Below the pieces are notes generated by a model. The model did not search any database and was not told the origin of the DNA. It saw only the letters and a list, made by a program, of their open reading frames with translations. A stretch of DNA of 34,684 nucleotides from Eubacteriales bacterium (lineage in GTDB: Bacteria; Bacillota; Clostridia; Lachnospirales; Lachnospiraceae), in contig JAUNDE010000019.1 of the NCBI GenBank assembly GCA_030526265.1, forward strand, positions 1 through 34,684, written 5' to 3'. The position numbers were made by a program, and so were the translations under genes. Each line of letters starts with the position of its first letter. The stretch's first letter is position 1. Below are positions 16,654 to 23,950 of this stretch, in pieces.

Positions 16654-16669
16654 ACTTTGCTATTATAAT
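16638..16669 (+). promoter_or_regulatory. Possible divergent promoter for 16713 gene
   Basis: TATAAT at 16664-16669 is a consensus -10, but the nearest -35 (TTGCTT, 16638-16643) is 20 bases away, so strength is doubtful or an activator is needed. Predicted start near 16676 leaves a short leader to 16713. Confidence 0.35.
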
Positions 16670-16712
16670 ATAAGAAAAAATTTAGAAATAGATGAGGTTA
16701 AGAGAGAAAATC

Positions 16713-17303
16713 ATGAGAAAATATGAAGAAGAACATTATTTGTTTGAAAATATAAAGGAGAATATTTATCCATGGATCATTAAATCAATGTCCTTACCAC
16801 AGACTTTGAATGGAAAGAAATTTTCGGAAAAGGATACACCGATCATCTCATTTGTCGGAGATCTCTCGATTGTATTTGTAATAAAAAGAGGCGAGGAAAC
16901 ATATGAAGTGGTAAAAGACAATATGCTTGCGCCGGATACAGATATCAGTGAGTTGTATCAGATTGCATGTCAGAACCTTGTCCGTGATGTGGAGTTTGTG
17001 ATCAGCAATACGATGTATGGAGCATTTGGAATATTGGCAGATGGATTCCATGAGACAAGTGCGCTTTGCTTTAAGCATATCTGGAATGTATGTGTGGATA
17101 AACTGAAGGATGATCTTCTGATCATGGTGCCTGCAAGAGATACACTTGTTTTTGCAGCAGCTTCTAACGATAAAGTTGTACAGCAGATGAAAGCTTATGC
17201 GCAGCAGGCTTACGAAAGAAATACCGATAAGATCAGCCTGGAGACATTCGTATTTACAAAAGAAGAGAGGGAATTGTTGGCTTATGAAAAGACACAGCAT
17301 TAA
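16713..17303 (+). CDS. Conserved protein of unknown function, DUF1444/YtpQ-like
   Basis: A 196-residue soluble protein with no signal peptide or membrane segment. The central region (FVGDLSIVFVIKRGEETYEV ... ISELYQIACQNLVRDVEF) recalls the DUF1444 family, but I recognise this only weakly and no function is known to me. Start 16713 is favoured over 16692 because a purine-rich AAGAGAG precedes it and 16692 has no ribosome binding site. Its last 20 bases overlap the next gene, so it is probably cotranscribed with the HAD phosphatase and uppP. Confidence 0.6.
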   Translation: MRKYEEEHYLFENIKENIYPWIIKSMSLPQTLNGKKFSEKDTPIISFVGDLSIVFVIKRGEETYEVVKDNMLAPDTDISELYQIACQNLVRDVEFVISNTMYGAFGILADGFHETSALCFKHIWNVCVDKLKDDLLIMVPARDTLVFAAASNDKVVQQMKAYAQQAYERNTDKISLETFVFTKEERELLAYEKTQH

Positions 17304-18126
17304 AATGATAGGATTGGATCTTGACGGGACATTATTGAACAGTGAAAAACGTATTTCAGAATATACAAGATCTGTCCTTAATCATGCGATCGAGAAAGGG
17401 GTTATTGTATTGCCGTCGACCGGCCGACCGGTCACCGGTCTTCCGAAGGAAATCATTGATTTCCCGGGAATCCGTTATGCGGTCACCTCCAATGGTGCGA
17501 GAGTCGTAGATCTGAAGGAGAATGGAAAGAGTGTATATGAGTGCGGCGTGCCTGTGGAAAAGGTGAAGGGAGTCATGAAGATCCTCAGCAAGTATGACAC
17601 GATGAGAGAAGTCTATTACAAGGGACATGGATATGCCGCCGGTGAGAAGATCGACGAGGTTGAACGTTATATGTCAAATCCTGTTATGAAGGAGTATATT
17701 TTAGCGACAAGGATCCGGGTGGATGATCTTGATGCTTATGTTGAAGAACATATGGAGTCCGTTGATAAAGTGCATATTCTCTTTGCGGATCCTGAAAAGG
17801 AGAAAATGAAGGCAGCCAGAGAAATCGAGGAAATGTATCCGGAACTGAATGTTACAAGTGCACTTGATAATAATCTTGAGATCAATGAGGCAGGTGCGAA
17901 CAAAGGACTTGCGTTGATCGAACTTGGAAGGCTTCTTGGGATTGAGCGGGAAGAAATTATGGCCTGTGGAGATGGGCTGAATGACCGGGCAATGATAGAA
18001 GAAGTAGGATTTGGTGTTGCAATGGAGAATGCAATGGAAGAAGTAAAAAAAGTCGCAGATTATATTACAGTATCCAACGATGAAGACGGCGTTGCAAAAG
18101 CAATCGAAAAATTTGTGCTGGATTAA
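17284..18126 (+). CDS. Cof-type HAD-superfamily phosphatase
   Basis: A 280-residue hydrolase of the Cof (HAD-IIB) subfamily, which dephosphorylates sugar phosphates, nucleotides or flavin-type substrates. Motif I DLDGT has the nucleophile and acid at Asp12 and Asp14; motif II is PSTGR (about residue 46); motif IV is GDGLND (about residue 228) followed by a typical AMENA block. The large cap lies between motifs II and III. Its substrate cannot be read from sequence. It overlaps the preceding gene by 20 bases; a start at 17305 is also possible. uppP follows after 18 bases. Confidence 0.88.
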   Translation: MKRHSIKMIGLDLDGTLLNSEKRISEYTRSVLNHAIEKGVIVLPSTGRPVTGLPKEIIDFPGIRYAVTSNGARVVDLKENGKSVYECGVPVEKVKGVMKILSKYDTMREVYYKGHGYAAGEKIDEVERYMSNPVMKEYILATRIRVDDLDAYVEEHMESVDKVHILFADPEKEKMKAAREIEEMYPELNVTSALDNNLEINEAGANKGLALIELGRLLGIEREEIMACGDGLNDRAMIEEVGFGVAMENAMEEVKKVADYITVSNDEDGVAKAIEKFVLD

Positions 18127-18144
18127 AGCGGGAAGGAGCGTGCT

Positions 18145-18972
18145 ATGTTAGATATTTTGAAAGTCATTATTCTTGGAATCGTGGAAGGTATTACGGAATG
18201 GCTTCCGGTGAGCAGTACCGGACATCTGATACTGATGGGAAGTCTGCTGCAGCCCGGGCTCAGCGATGCCTTTATGGAAATGTTCAATGTTGTGATACAG
18301 CTTGGTGCGATTATGGCAGTTGTCGTGCTGTATTTTGACAAGCTTTATCCATTTTCGAAAAAGAAATCGAAGAAACAGAAAATGCTTACATGGCAGATGT
18401 GGATCAAAGTTGCGATCGCATCTGTTCCGGCAGCAGTCATCGGTCTGATCTTTAATGATTATCTGGATGCTATATTTTACCGTCCGCTTCCGGTAGCGAT
18501 CATGCTGATCGTATATGGTGTTCTGTTTATAATCATAGAAGAAAAAAATAAAAAAACAGAGCCTAAGGTAACGAAGATCTCACAGCTGACATTGAAAATG
18601 CTCATTTGGATCGGTGTTTTCCAGATGCTTGCATTGATTCCGGGAACCTCACGTTCTGGAGCTACGATCGTCGGTGCGCTGATGATCGGTGTCTCAAGAG
18701 AATGTGCGGCTGAGTTTACATTCTTCCTTGCGATCCCGGTTATGTTCGGAGCAAGTTTTCTGAAACTTCTCAAATTTGGAATGGCATTTACATTTTCCGA
18801 ATTTGGCTTTCTGATGCTCGGATGTATCATATCGTTTGGCGTATCGGTTCTTGCGATCAAATTCCTGATGGGATATATCAAGAAACACGATTTTAAAGTA
18901 TTTGGATATTATCGAATCGCATTAGGTGCCCTGATCATCATTGTGTCAATTGCCAGGATGATCTTAGGGTAA
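18145..18972 (+). CDS. uppP: Undecaprenyl-diphosphatase UppP/BacA
   Basis: Removes a phosphate from undecaprenyl diphosphate to regenerate the lipid carrier for peptidoglycan and wall polymers, giving some bacitracin resistance. The 275-residue membrane protein has about eight hydrophobic segments and both catalytic blocks: GIVEGITEWLPVSSTGH (about 11-27) and PGTSRSGATIVG (about 168-179). Length is normal. GGGAAGGAG precedes the ATG. Last gene of the 16713 unit, followed by a terminator. Confidence 0.96.
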   Translation: MLDILKVIILGIVEGITEWLPVSSTGHLILMGSLLQPGLSDAFMEMFNVVIQLGAIMAVVVLYFDKLYPFSKKKSKKQKMLTWQMWIKVAIASVPAAVIGLIFNDYLDAIFYRPLPVAIMLIVYGVLFIIIEEKNKKTEPKVTKISQLTLKMLIWIGVFQMLALIPGTSRSGATIVGALMIGVSRECAAEFTFFLAIPVMFGASFLKLLKFGMAFTFSEFGFLMLGCIISFGVSVLAIKFLMGYIKKHDFKVFGYYRIALGALIIIVSIARMILG

Positions 18973-19006
18973 TTATATAATTCATGAATTAGAGTTCATA
19001 AAAAAG

Positions 19007-19052
19007 AGGCATTTTCGTGTGAAATCCATCGATTTTGTATAAAAATGCCTTT
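19007..19052 (+). terminator. Probable terminator after uppP
   Basis: AGGCATTTT (19007-19015) pairs with AAAATGCCT (19042-19050) across a 26-base loop, with only a short T-run. Moderate quality. Confidence 0.5.
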
Positions 19053-19072
19053 AAAAATGTATAAAAATACAG

Positions 19073-19100
19073 TTGCAATTTGGCCAAAAAGTGCTAAAAT
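19073..19100 (+). promoter_or_regulatory. Promoter for the amino-acid ABC transporter
   Basis: TTGCAA (19073-19078) and TAAAAT (19095-19100), 16 bases apart, with an extended -10 (TGC before TAAAAT). Placed about 75 bases before the permease gene. Confidence 0.6.
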
Positions 19101-19174
19101 ATAACGCATAGCGAAAAAAATGAAAAATAATTTCTGCATAATCATGTGATTGTGATGAGAGAGGCGGTTATTGT

Positions 19175-19864
19175 ATGAACAGTTGGACAGTGGAAATGGC
19201 AGATACATTTACACGGTGTTTCATCAGAGATGATAGATATAAACTTTTGATCAGCGGTATCGGTGTGACGATCAAGGTGTCACTTGTAGCTGTTATTTTA
19301 GGTATTATGATCGGTTTCCTGATCGCGCTCTGTAATCTTTCAAAGAATAAATTTCTCAGGGCGATCGGTAAGATTTATACCGATGTGATCCGTGGAACTC
19401 CGTCGGTTACCCAGCTGATGATCATTTACTTTGTAATCTTTGCAACGATCGATATCGATAAATGGATCATTGCAGCAATCGCGTTTGGTATCAATTCGGG
19501 TGCATATGTTTCGGAGATCATCCGGGCGGGTATCCTTTCAATCGACAAGGGACAGACAGAAGCCGGCAGATCACTTGGACTCAATGCTTACCAGACGATG
19601 TCAAAGATTGTGATCCCACAGGCATTGAAAAATATTTTCCCGGCGCTCTGCAATGAATTTATTGTTCTTATCAAGGAAACGGCGATCGTTGGTTACGTTG
19701 GTCTGATGGATATTCAGAAAGCCGGAGACTTTATCAAGAGTGCTACCTATGAAGCGTTTATGCCACTGATCGGTACAGCAATCATATATTATGTTCTGAT
19801 CAAAGTTCTTACACTTGTCCTTGGTGTGTTTGAGAACAGACTGAGAAAATCAGACATAAGATAG
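19175..19864 (+). CDS. Polar amino-acid ABC transporter permease
   Basis: A 229-residue HisM/GlnP-type membrane subunit. It has about five hydrophobic segments and the cytoplasmic EAA loop for ATPase contact (about 130-150, [20 protein letters not shown]). The [15 protein letters not shown] block is typical of the family. Glutamine, cystine or basic amino acids are possible substrates; sequence alone does not decide. It is followed after 13 bases by the ATPase gene. A downstream ATG at 19199 is an alternative start, but the first follows a GAGAGGCGG site. Confidence 0.9.
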   Translation: MNSWTVEMADTFTRCFIRDDRYKLLISGIGVTIKVSLVAVILGIMIGFLIALCNLSKNKFLRAIGKIYTDVIRGTPSVTQLMIIYFVIFATIDIDKWIIAAIAFGINSGAYVSEIIRAGILSIDKGQTEAGRSLGLNAYQTMSKIVIPQALKNIFPALCNEFIVLIKETAIVGYVGLMDIQKAGDFIKSATYEAFMPLIGTAIIYYVLIKVLTLVLGVFENRLRKSDIR

Positions 19865-19877
19865 GGGGTGCCGAAAG

Positions 19878-20600
19878 ATGATAAAAGTAAAAAACTTACA
19901 TAAAACATTTGATCAGTTAGAAGTGCTGAAAGGGATTGATGAGCACATCAGACCGGGAGAAGTCGTTGTGGTCATCGGACCGTCCGGTTCCGGAAAAAGT
20001 ACATTCCTTCGCTGTCTTAACCAGCTTGAGGTGTCTACAGAAGGTGAGATCTATGTAGACGATGAACTGATCACAGATCCGAAGTGTGATGTGAATAAGG
20101 TACGTCAGAAGATGGGAATGGTATTTCAGCAGTTCAATCTGTTCCCGCATCTTACGATTCTTGAGAATATTACACTGGCACCTGTACTTCTGAAGAAGAT
20201 GACGAAGGAGCAGGCGAAAGACCGGGCCATGGAACTTCTGAGAAGAGTTGGAATGGAAGAGAAGGCAGATGCTTACCCGGTTCAGCTGTCCGGTGGACAG
20301 AAGCAGAGAGTTGCGATCGCAAGAGCGCTTGCAATGAATCCGGAGATCATGCTTTTCGATGAGCCGACATCGGCGCTTGATCCGGAGATGGTTGGAGAAG
20401 TACTTGATGTTATGAAAGACCTTGCAAAATCGGGAATGACGATGGTGATCGTCACACATGAGATGGGATTTGCGAGAGAAGTTGCCTCAAGGGTGATCTT
20501 CATGGATCAGGGAATCATCATGGAGTGCGGAACGCCGGAAGAGGTATTTACAAATCCGAAAAACGAGAGAACGAAGCTGTTCTTAAGCAAAGTATTATAA
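19878..20600 (+). CDS. Polar amino-acid ABC transporter ATP-binding protein
   Basis: A 240-residue GlnQ/ArtP-like ATPase. Visible motifs: Walker [10 protein letters not shown] (about 34-42), Q-loop [11 protein letters not shown], signature [15 protein letters not shown] (about 136-150), Walker [15 protein letters not shown] and switch His in VTHEMGFA. These define the amino-acid-uptake subfamily. It powers the adjacent permease. Two small hairpins lie between it and the binding-protein gene. Confidence 0.94.
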   Translation: MIKVKNLHKTFDQLEVLKGIDEHIRPGEVVVVIGPSGSGKSTFLRCLNQLEVSTEGEIYVDDELITDPKCDVNKVRQKMGMVFQQFNLFPHLTILENITLAPVLLKKMTKEQAKDRAMELLRRVGMEEKADAYPVQLSGGQKQRVAIARALAMNPEIMLFDEPTSALDPEMVGEVLDVMKDLAKSGMTMVIVTHEMGFAREVASRVIFMDQGIIMECGTPEEVFTNPKNERTKLFLSKVL

Positions 20601-20636
20601 TGGTATTCTGCAAACATTGTTTGCAAGATATAAAGG

Positions 20637-20684
20637 TGCCAGACCAGAACGCTGGCAAGTGCGAAAACACAGGTAAAGACCTGT
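20637..20684 (+). other. Tandem stem-loops between ATPase and binding-protein genes
   Basis: TGCCAG/CTGGCA and then ACAGGT/ACCTGT with tetraloop AAAG (20669-20684). No T-run follows, so they may stabilise or process the mRNA to allow higher binding-protein levels, a common arrangement in such operons (inference). Confidence 0.4.
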
Positions 20685-20710
20685 AATGGATGAAAAAAGG
20701 AGAAAGAATT

Positions 20711-21502
20711 ATGAAAAAGATGACAAAAATCATTTCACTTCTTCTTGCAGCTGCAATGATGGCAGCAATGCTTGTTGCATGCGGAAGCAAAGAGAGTGAA
20801 GAGACAACAGAAGAAACAACATAGAGCGCAGATGCAATCAAGTTTGGTACAAATGCTGAATTTCCACCATTCGAGTTCGTTGCACAGGAAGGTGTGATCG
20901 GAGAGTTCGATGGTATCGACATGGCAATCGCAAAGCAGATCGCTGAAGAGAACGGAATGACAGCTGAGATCGAGAACATGGAGTTCGACTCACTGATCGT
21001 TGCACTTCAGAATGGACAGATCGATGCAGTTATCGCAGGTATGACAGTGACAGAAGAAAGAGCAGAGGCCGTTGATTTCTCTACACCATACTACACAGCA
21101 ACACAGGTTATGATCGTAAAAGAAGGTTCTGATATCACAAAGGCAGCCGACATGGAAGGCAAAGAGATCCGTGTGATCCAGGGATACACAGGAGAGACTT
21201 GCGTAAGCGAGATGGGATATGAGTACGAGGCATTCAAAAAAGGTACAGAAGCAGTTATGGAGCTTGTAAACGACAAGTGTGACGTCGTAGTAATCGACTC
21301 TGCAACAGCTCAAAAGTATGTAGCTGACAATGAAGGCCTTGTGATCGTAGAAGATCCGGAAGCATTCGCATCTGAAGAGTATGCAATCGCAGTTCAGAAA
21401 GGCAACACAGAGCTTCTTGACAAGATCAATGCAGCAATCGAGAAAATGTTAGAAGACGGAACAGTTTCAGAGCTTGCAGCAAAATATACAGACGCTGAAT
21501 AA
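20711..21502 (+). pseudogene. Amino-acid-binding lipoprotein gene split by in-frame TAG
   Basis: The frame opens with a lipoprotein signal (MKKMTKIISLLLAAAM... lipobox LVAC, Cys24) served by AAAGGAG. After an acidic linker (SKESEETTEETT), codon 38 at 20822-20824 is TAG. The same frame then continues without interruption to 21502 with a complete SBP_bac_3 domain (IKFGTNAEFPPFEF ... FDGIDMAIAKQIAEENG ... TVTEERAEAVDFSTPYY). Read through, it would be 263 residues, normal for the family. As written, only a 37-residue exported peptide is made, and any restart (GTG 20894 or ATG 20912) lacks the signal and the first strand. One base change or sequencing error explains it. The frame is otherwise undecayed, so the lesion is recent or artefactual. 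Confidence 0.85.
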
Positions 21503-21534
21503 TCACGTTTCGAACATATAATGAGTGAATGGAA

Positions 21535-21568
21535 ATCCCGCGCGCCGGTCTGGTGTGCGGGATCTTTT
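21535..21568 (+). terminator. Terminator of ABC transporter operon
   Basis: ATCCCGCGCGCC (21535-21546) pairs with GGTGTGCGGGAT (21552-21563) with two wobbles, loop GGTCT, then CTTTTGTT. Confidence 0.85.
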
Positions 21569-21586
21569 GTTGCAAAAATTAACGCT

Positions 21587-21614
21587 TTGCATTCGGGATG
21601 ATTCACTGTATAAT
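21587..21614 (+). promoter_or_regulatory. mutY promoter
   Basis: TTGCAT (21587-21592) and TATAAT (21609-21614), 16 bases apart. The predicted start near 21621 lies downstream of the ATG at 21598, which excludes that long version of MutY. Confidence 0.6.
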
Positions 21615-21666
21615 CATAGAAAATAACATCATCAATGAAAAAACAATTACGTCAGGGAAATATAAT

Positions 21667-22728
21667 ATGCAGGAAACAGGTAACAGATTACAGCAATTGC
21701 CGGAACCACTTGTGGAGTGGTACCGGAAGAACAGGAGAGAACTTCCGTGGAGAGAAAGCCCGGATGCATACAGAGTGTGGGTGTCAGAGATCATGCTGCA
21801 GCAGACAAGGGTGGAGGCAGTGAAGCCATATTATGCGAGATTTCTGAAAGAACTTCCGACGGTCAGGGATCTGGCAGAGGCGGACGAAGAAAAGCTTTTG
21901 AAATTATGGGAAGGGCTTGGTTACTACAATCGTGTCCGAAATATGCAGAAAGCCGCGAATCAGATCATGATCGATTATCACGGAGTGTTTCCGTGTGAGT
22001 ATGAAGAGATCAGAAAATTGAAAGGGATCGGAAATTATACGGCGGGAGCGATCAGCTCTTTTGCGTTTGGGATAGCAAAACCCGCGGTGGACGGAAATGT
22101 TCTGCGCGTGATCTCAAGGATCCGGGGAAGCTATGAAGACATTATGAAACAGAGTGTCAGAAAAAAGATAGAAGAACAGATTGAAGAGGTGATTCCGGAA
22201 GATGCAGCGAGTGACTTTAATCAGGGACTGATCGAGCTCGGCGCGATCGTCTGCGTCCCGAACGGAGAGCCAAAGTGCGTGGAATGTCCGGTGAAACATC
22301 TCTGCGCGGCATATGAAAAGGGGATTCAGGCGGAGCTCCCGGTAAAGAAAAAGCCAAATGCCAGAAGGATCGAGCACCGGACAGTGCTTGTATTTCGGGA
22401 TGACGGTGCGACTGCGATCCGCAAAAGACCGGCGAAAGGACTGCTCGCCAGAATGTACGAGCTTCCAAATGTCGAAGGAACACTTAACGCAGATGAAGTG
22501 ATCGCATACAGCAAGGAGATCGGACTGACACCGATCCGCGTGAAACCACTCGGGGAGGCAAAACATATCTTCAGTCATGTCGAGTGGCATATGACCGGGT
22601 ATTTTGTTCAGGTCGATGAGCTCGAGCGGTCATGTAAGCCAAAAATGATTTTTGCAAGACCGGATGAAATAAAAAAACGCTACCCGATACCGGCAGCGTT
22701 TGAAAAATATATTGGTTATGCGATGTGA
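21667..22728 (+). CDS. mutY: Adenine DNA glycosylase MutY
   Basis: Removes adenine mispaired with 8-oxoguanine, limiting oxidative G-to-T mutation. The 353-residue protein has the catalytic Glu41 (VSEIMLQQT), helix-hairpin-helix LKGIGNYTAGAI (118-129) with catalytic Asp142 (VDGNVLR), a [4Fe-4S] site at Cys196, Cys204, Cys207 and Cys213, and a C-terminal NUDIX-like 8-oxoG recognition domain (about 225-350). The first cysteine spacing is seven residues. Start 21667 is chosen because the predicted promoter lies at 21587-21614 and AGGGA precedes it. It meets the next gene tail to tail with no gap. Confidence 0.95.
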   Translation: MQETGNRLQQLPEPLVEWYRKNRRELPWRESPDAYRVWVSEIMLQQTRVEAVKPYYARFLKELPTVRDLAEADEEKLLKLWEGLGYYNRVRNMQKAANQIMIDYHGVFPCEYEEIRKLKGIGNYTAGAISSFAFGIAKPAVDGNVLRVISRIRGSYEDIMKQSVRKKIEEQIEEVIPEDAASDFNQGLIELGAIVCVPNGEPKCVECPVKHLCAAYEKGIQAELPVKKKPNARRIEHRTVLVFRDDGATAIRKRPAKGLLARMYELPNVEGTLNADEVIAYSKEIGLTPIRVKPLGEAKHIFSHVEWHMTGYFVQVDELERSCKPKMIFARPDEIKKRYPIPAAFEKYIGYAM

Positions 22729-23652
22729 TCAGTATGTGATCAGTTTTACTGTTTCGTGTTCGAGCGATGCGGTCATTGTATCTGAATACGGAACAGGTTC
22801 GCCGTCTGTGTGGAGCGGAAGTGCCTGATCGCTGCGGAGAGCGAATTGGTCGCATGAAAAGGTATGGACTCCTTTGAATATCGTGTGCCATCCTTTGAAC
22901 GCAGTTGGCAAAAGGAAGAGCACCTTGAGCTTTGGGAGACCGGCGATGATGGTGAGGTTCAGTTTTCCGTCACACGGATCTGCATCCGGGCAGAATTTGA
23001 AACCTCCGCCTTCGTACGGATGGTTCATGGCAGCGACAAAATAAGTCTTTTCGTAGGAGACTTCTTCTTTTCCATCGATAGAGACATGAACAGTACATGG
23101 TTTTAGAGCAAGGAGCTGCGTGAGAGCGATCCCGACATATGTAAGGCGGCCGAGGTGAAGGCGGTTTAATGCAATCTTGATCAGGGATGTTACAGACTGA
23201 TGGCAGACTGCCGCATCAAAGCCTGCGCCTGCACTTACTGCAAAGCGTTTTGACTTTTCGCCTTTGTGATAAGTGATGCATCCAATATTAATGGATGTTG
23301 TCTTTTGGGAATACAGGATATTCTGCAGTGTCTCTGAAGGTGTTGACCTGAATCCGAAGAATCTTGCAAAATCATTGCTGGAGCCGATCGGGATATAGCC
23401 CAGTGTAACTTTGGAAAGATCTGTGATGCCGTTTATGACTTCATCGACTGTTCCGTCGCCGCCGAGCATGATGATCGTATGTTCCATGCCATCAGAAGTG
23501 AGATCTCGTACTATCTGGGTAGCGTGTCTCTGGTATTTTGTAAAATGAACATCGTAGGAAACTTCTCTTTCTTTTAATATCTGTTCTAATTCTTTCCATA
23601 CTTTTGCGCCAAGTCCTGATCTGGCGTTTGGATTTGTAATAAACGTATACAT
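22729..23652 (-). CDS. Diacylglycerol kinase-family lipid kinase
   Basis: A 307-residue DAGK-catalytic (YegS/DgkB/BmrU) protein that phosphorylates diacylglycerol or a related lipid. The N-terminal TNPNARSG and nucleotide motif GGDGT (64-68) followed by EVINGI are clear, as are IPIGSSNDFAR and the C-terminal DGEPV block. In Gram-positives DgkB recycles diacylglycerol left by lipoteichoic-acid synthesis; that role here is inference. A GAGGAC site precedes the ATG. The stop codon abuts the mutY stop. Confidence 0.88.
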   Translation of the reverse strand: MYTFITNPNARSGLGAKVWKELEQILKEREVSYDVHFTKYQRHATQIVRDLTSDGMEHTIIMLGGDGTVDEVINGITDLSKVTLGYIPIGSSNDFARFFGFRSTPSETLQNILYSQKTTSINIGCITYHKGEKSKRFAVSAGAGFDAAVCHQSVTSLIKIALNRLHLGRLTYVGIALTQLLALKPCTVHVSIDGKEEVSYEKTYFVAAMNHPYEGGGFKFCPDADPCDGKLNLTIIAGLPKLKVLFLLPTAFKGWHTIFKGVHTFSCDQFALRSDQALPLHTDGEPVPYSDTMTASLEHETVKLITY

Positions 23653-23692
23653 ATGTCTTGTCCTCAGTTAATCGTGTTGATAAGATACTTTG

Positions 23693-23721
23693 ATTATACT
23701 TTTTTTTGGAATCCTTTACAA
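23693..23721 (-). promoter_or_regulatory. Promoter of lipid kinase gene
   Basis: Minus-strand TTGTAA (23721-23716) and TATAAT (23698-23693), 17 bases apart; about 40 bases before the start codon. Confidence 0.65.
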
Positions 23722-23750
23722 TATGCGGATATGATTTACAGACTTCATTA

Positions 23751-23779
23751 TTGACAGAAAATCTCAGATGTTGTATAGT
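23751..23779 (+). promoter_or_regulatory. purF promoter
   Basis: TTGACA (23751-23756) and TATAGT (23774-23779), 17 bases apart, near consensus. Predicted start 23785-23787, only about 8 bases before a terminator hairpin. Confidence 0.75.
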
Positions 23780-23792
23780 ACGTCGTGTAGAC

Positions 23793-23832
23793 AAGGACGT
23801 CTTTGGGTAAGACCCAATGACGTCCTTTTTTT
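23793..23832 (+). terminator. Terminator/attenuator in purF leader
   Basis: AAGGACGTC (23793-23801) pairs with GACGTCCTT (23819-23827); inside it TTGGGT pairs with ACCCAA around loop AAG; seven T follow (23826-23832). It lies between promoter and gene with no + strand gene upstream, so it should attenuate purF or end a roughly 45-nt RNA. Confidence 0.75.
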
Positions 23833-23878
23833 GTTGCCATGCATCCGGAGGAAGCTGCCAGTGGCAGGTTCTGTAGGT
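23827..23878 (+). repeat. 52-bp post-terminator repeat, copy 1 (purF leader)
   Basis: Identical over 52 bases to 31997-32048. It begins in the terminator T-run, contains a GAAGCTGCC/GGCAGGTTC hairpin, and its GTTGCCAT (23833-23840) can pair with ATGGCGAC (23880-23887) just beyond the repeat. Confidence 0.85.
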
Positions 23879-23950
23879 TATGGCGACGAGACAAGTGACA
23901 TCGTGCCTGAATGAACAGGAATTTCTTTCATAGTGATGAGGAGGAAAAGT

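Noticed and set aside
20822-20824. TAG read as pyrrolysine
   Set aside because: Pyrrolysine is known in methylamine methyltransferases, not in amino-acid-binding lipoproteins, and no pyl genes are seen. A nonsense mutation or sequencing error is simpler.
23827-23890. Group IIC intron or insertion-sequence remnant at the terminator
   Set aside because: Such elements do insert after terminators, but no intron boundary, domain V or transposase fragment is visible in the 52-bp unit or its flanks.
23780-23950. Purine riboswitch in the purF leader
   Set aside because: The leader between start site and terminator is only about 8 bases, and the region after the terminator lacks the conserved purine aptamer pattern.
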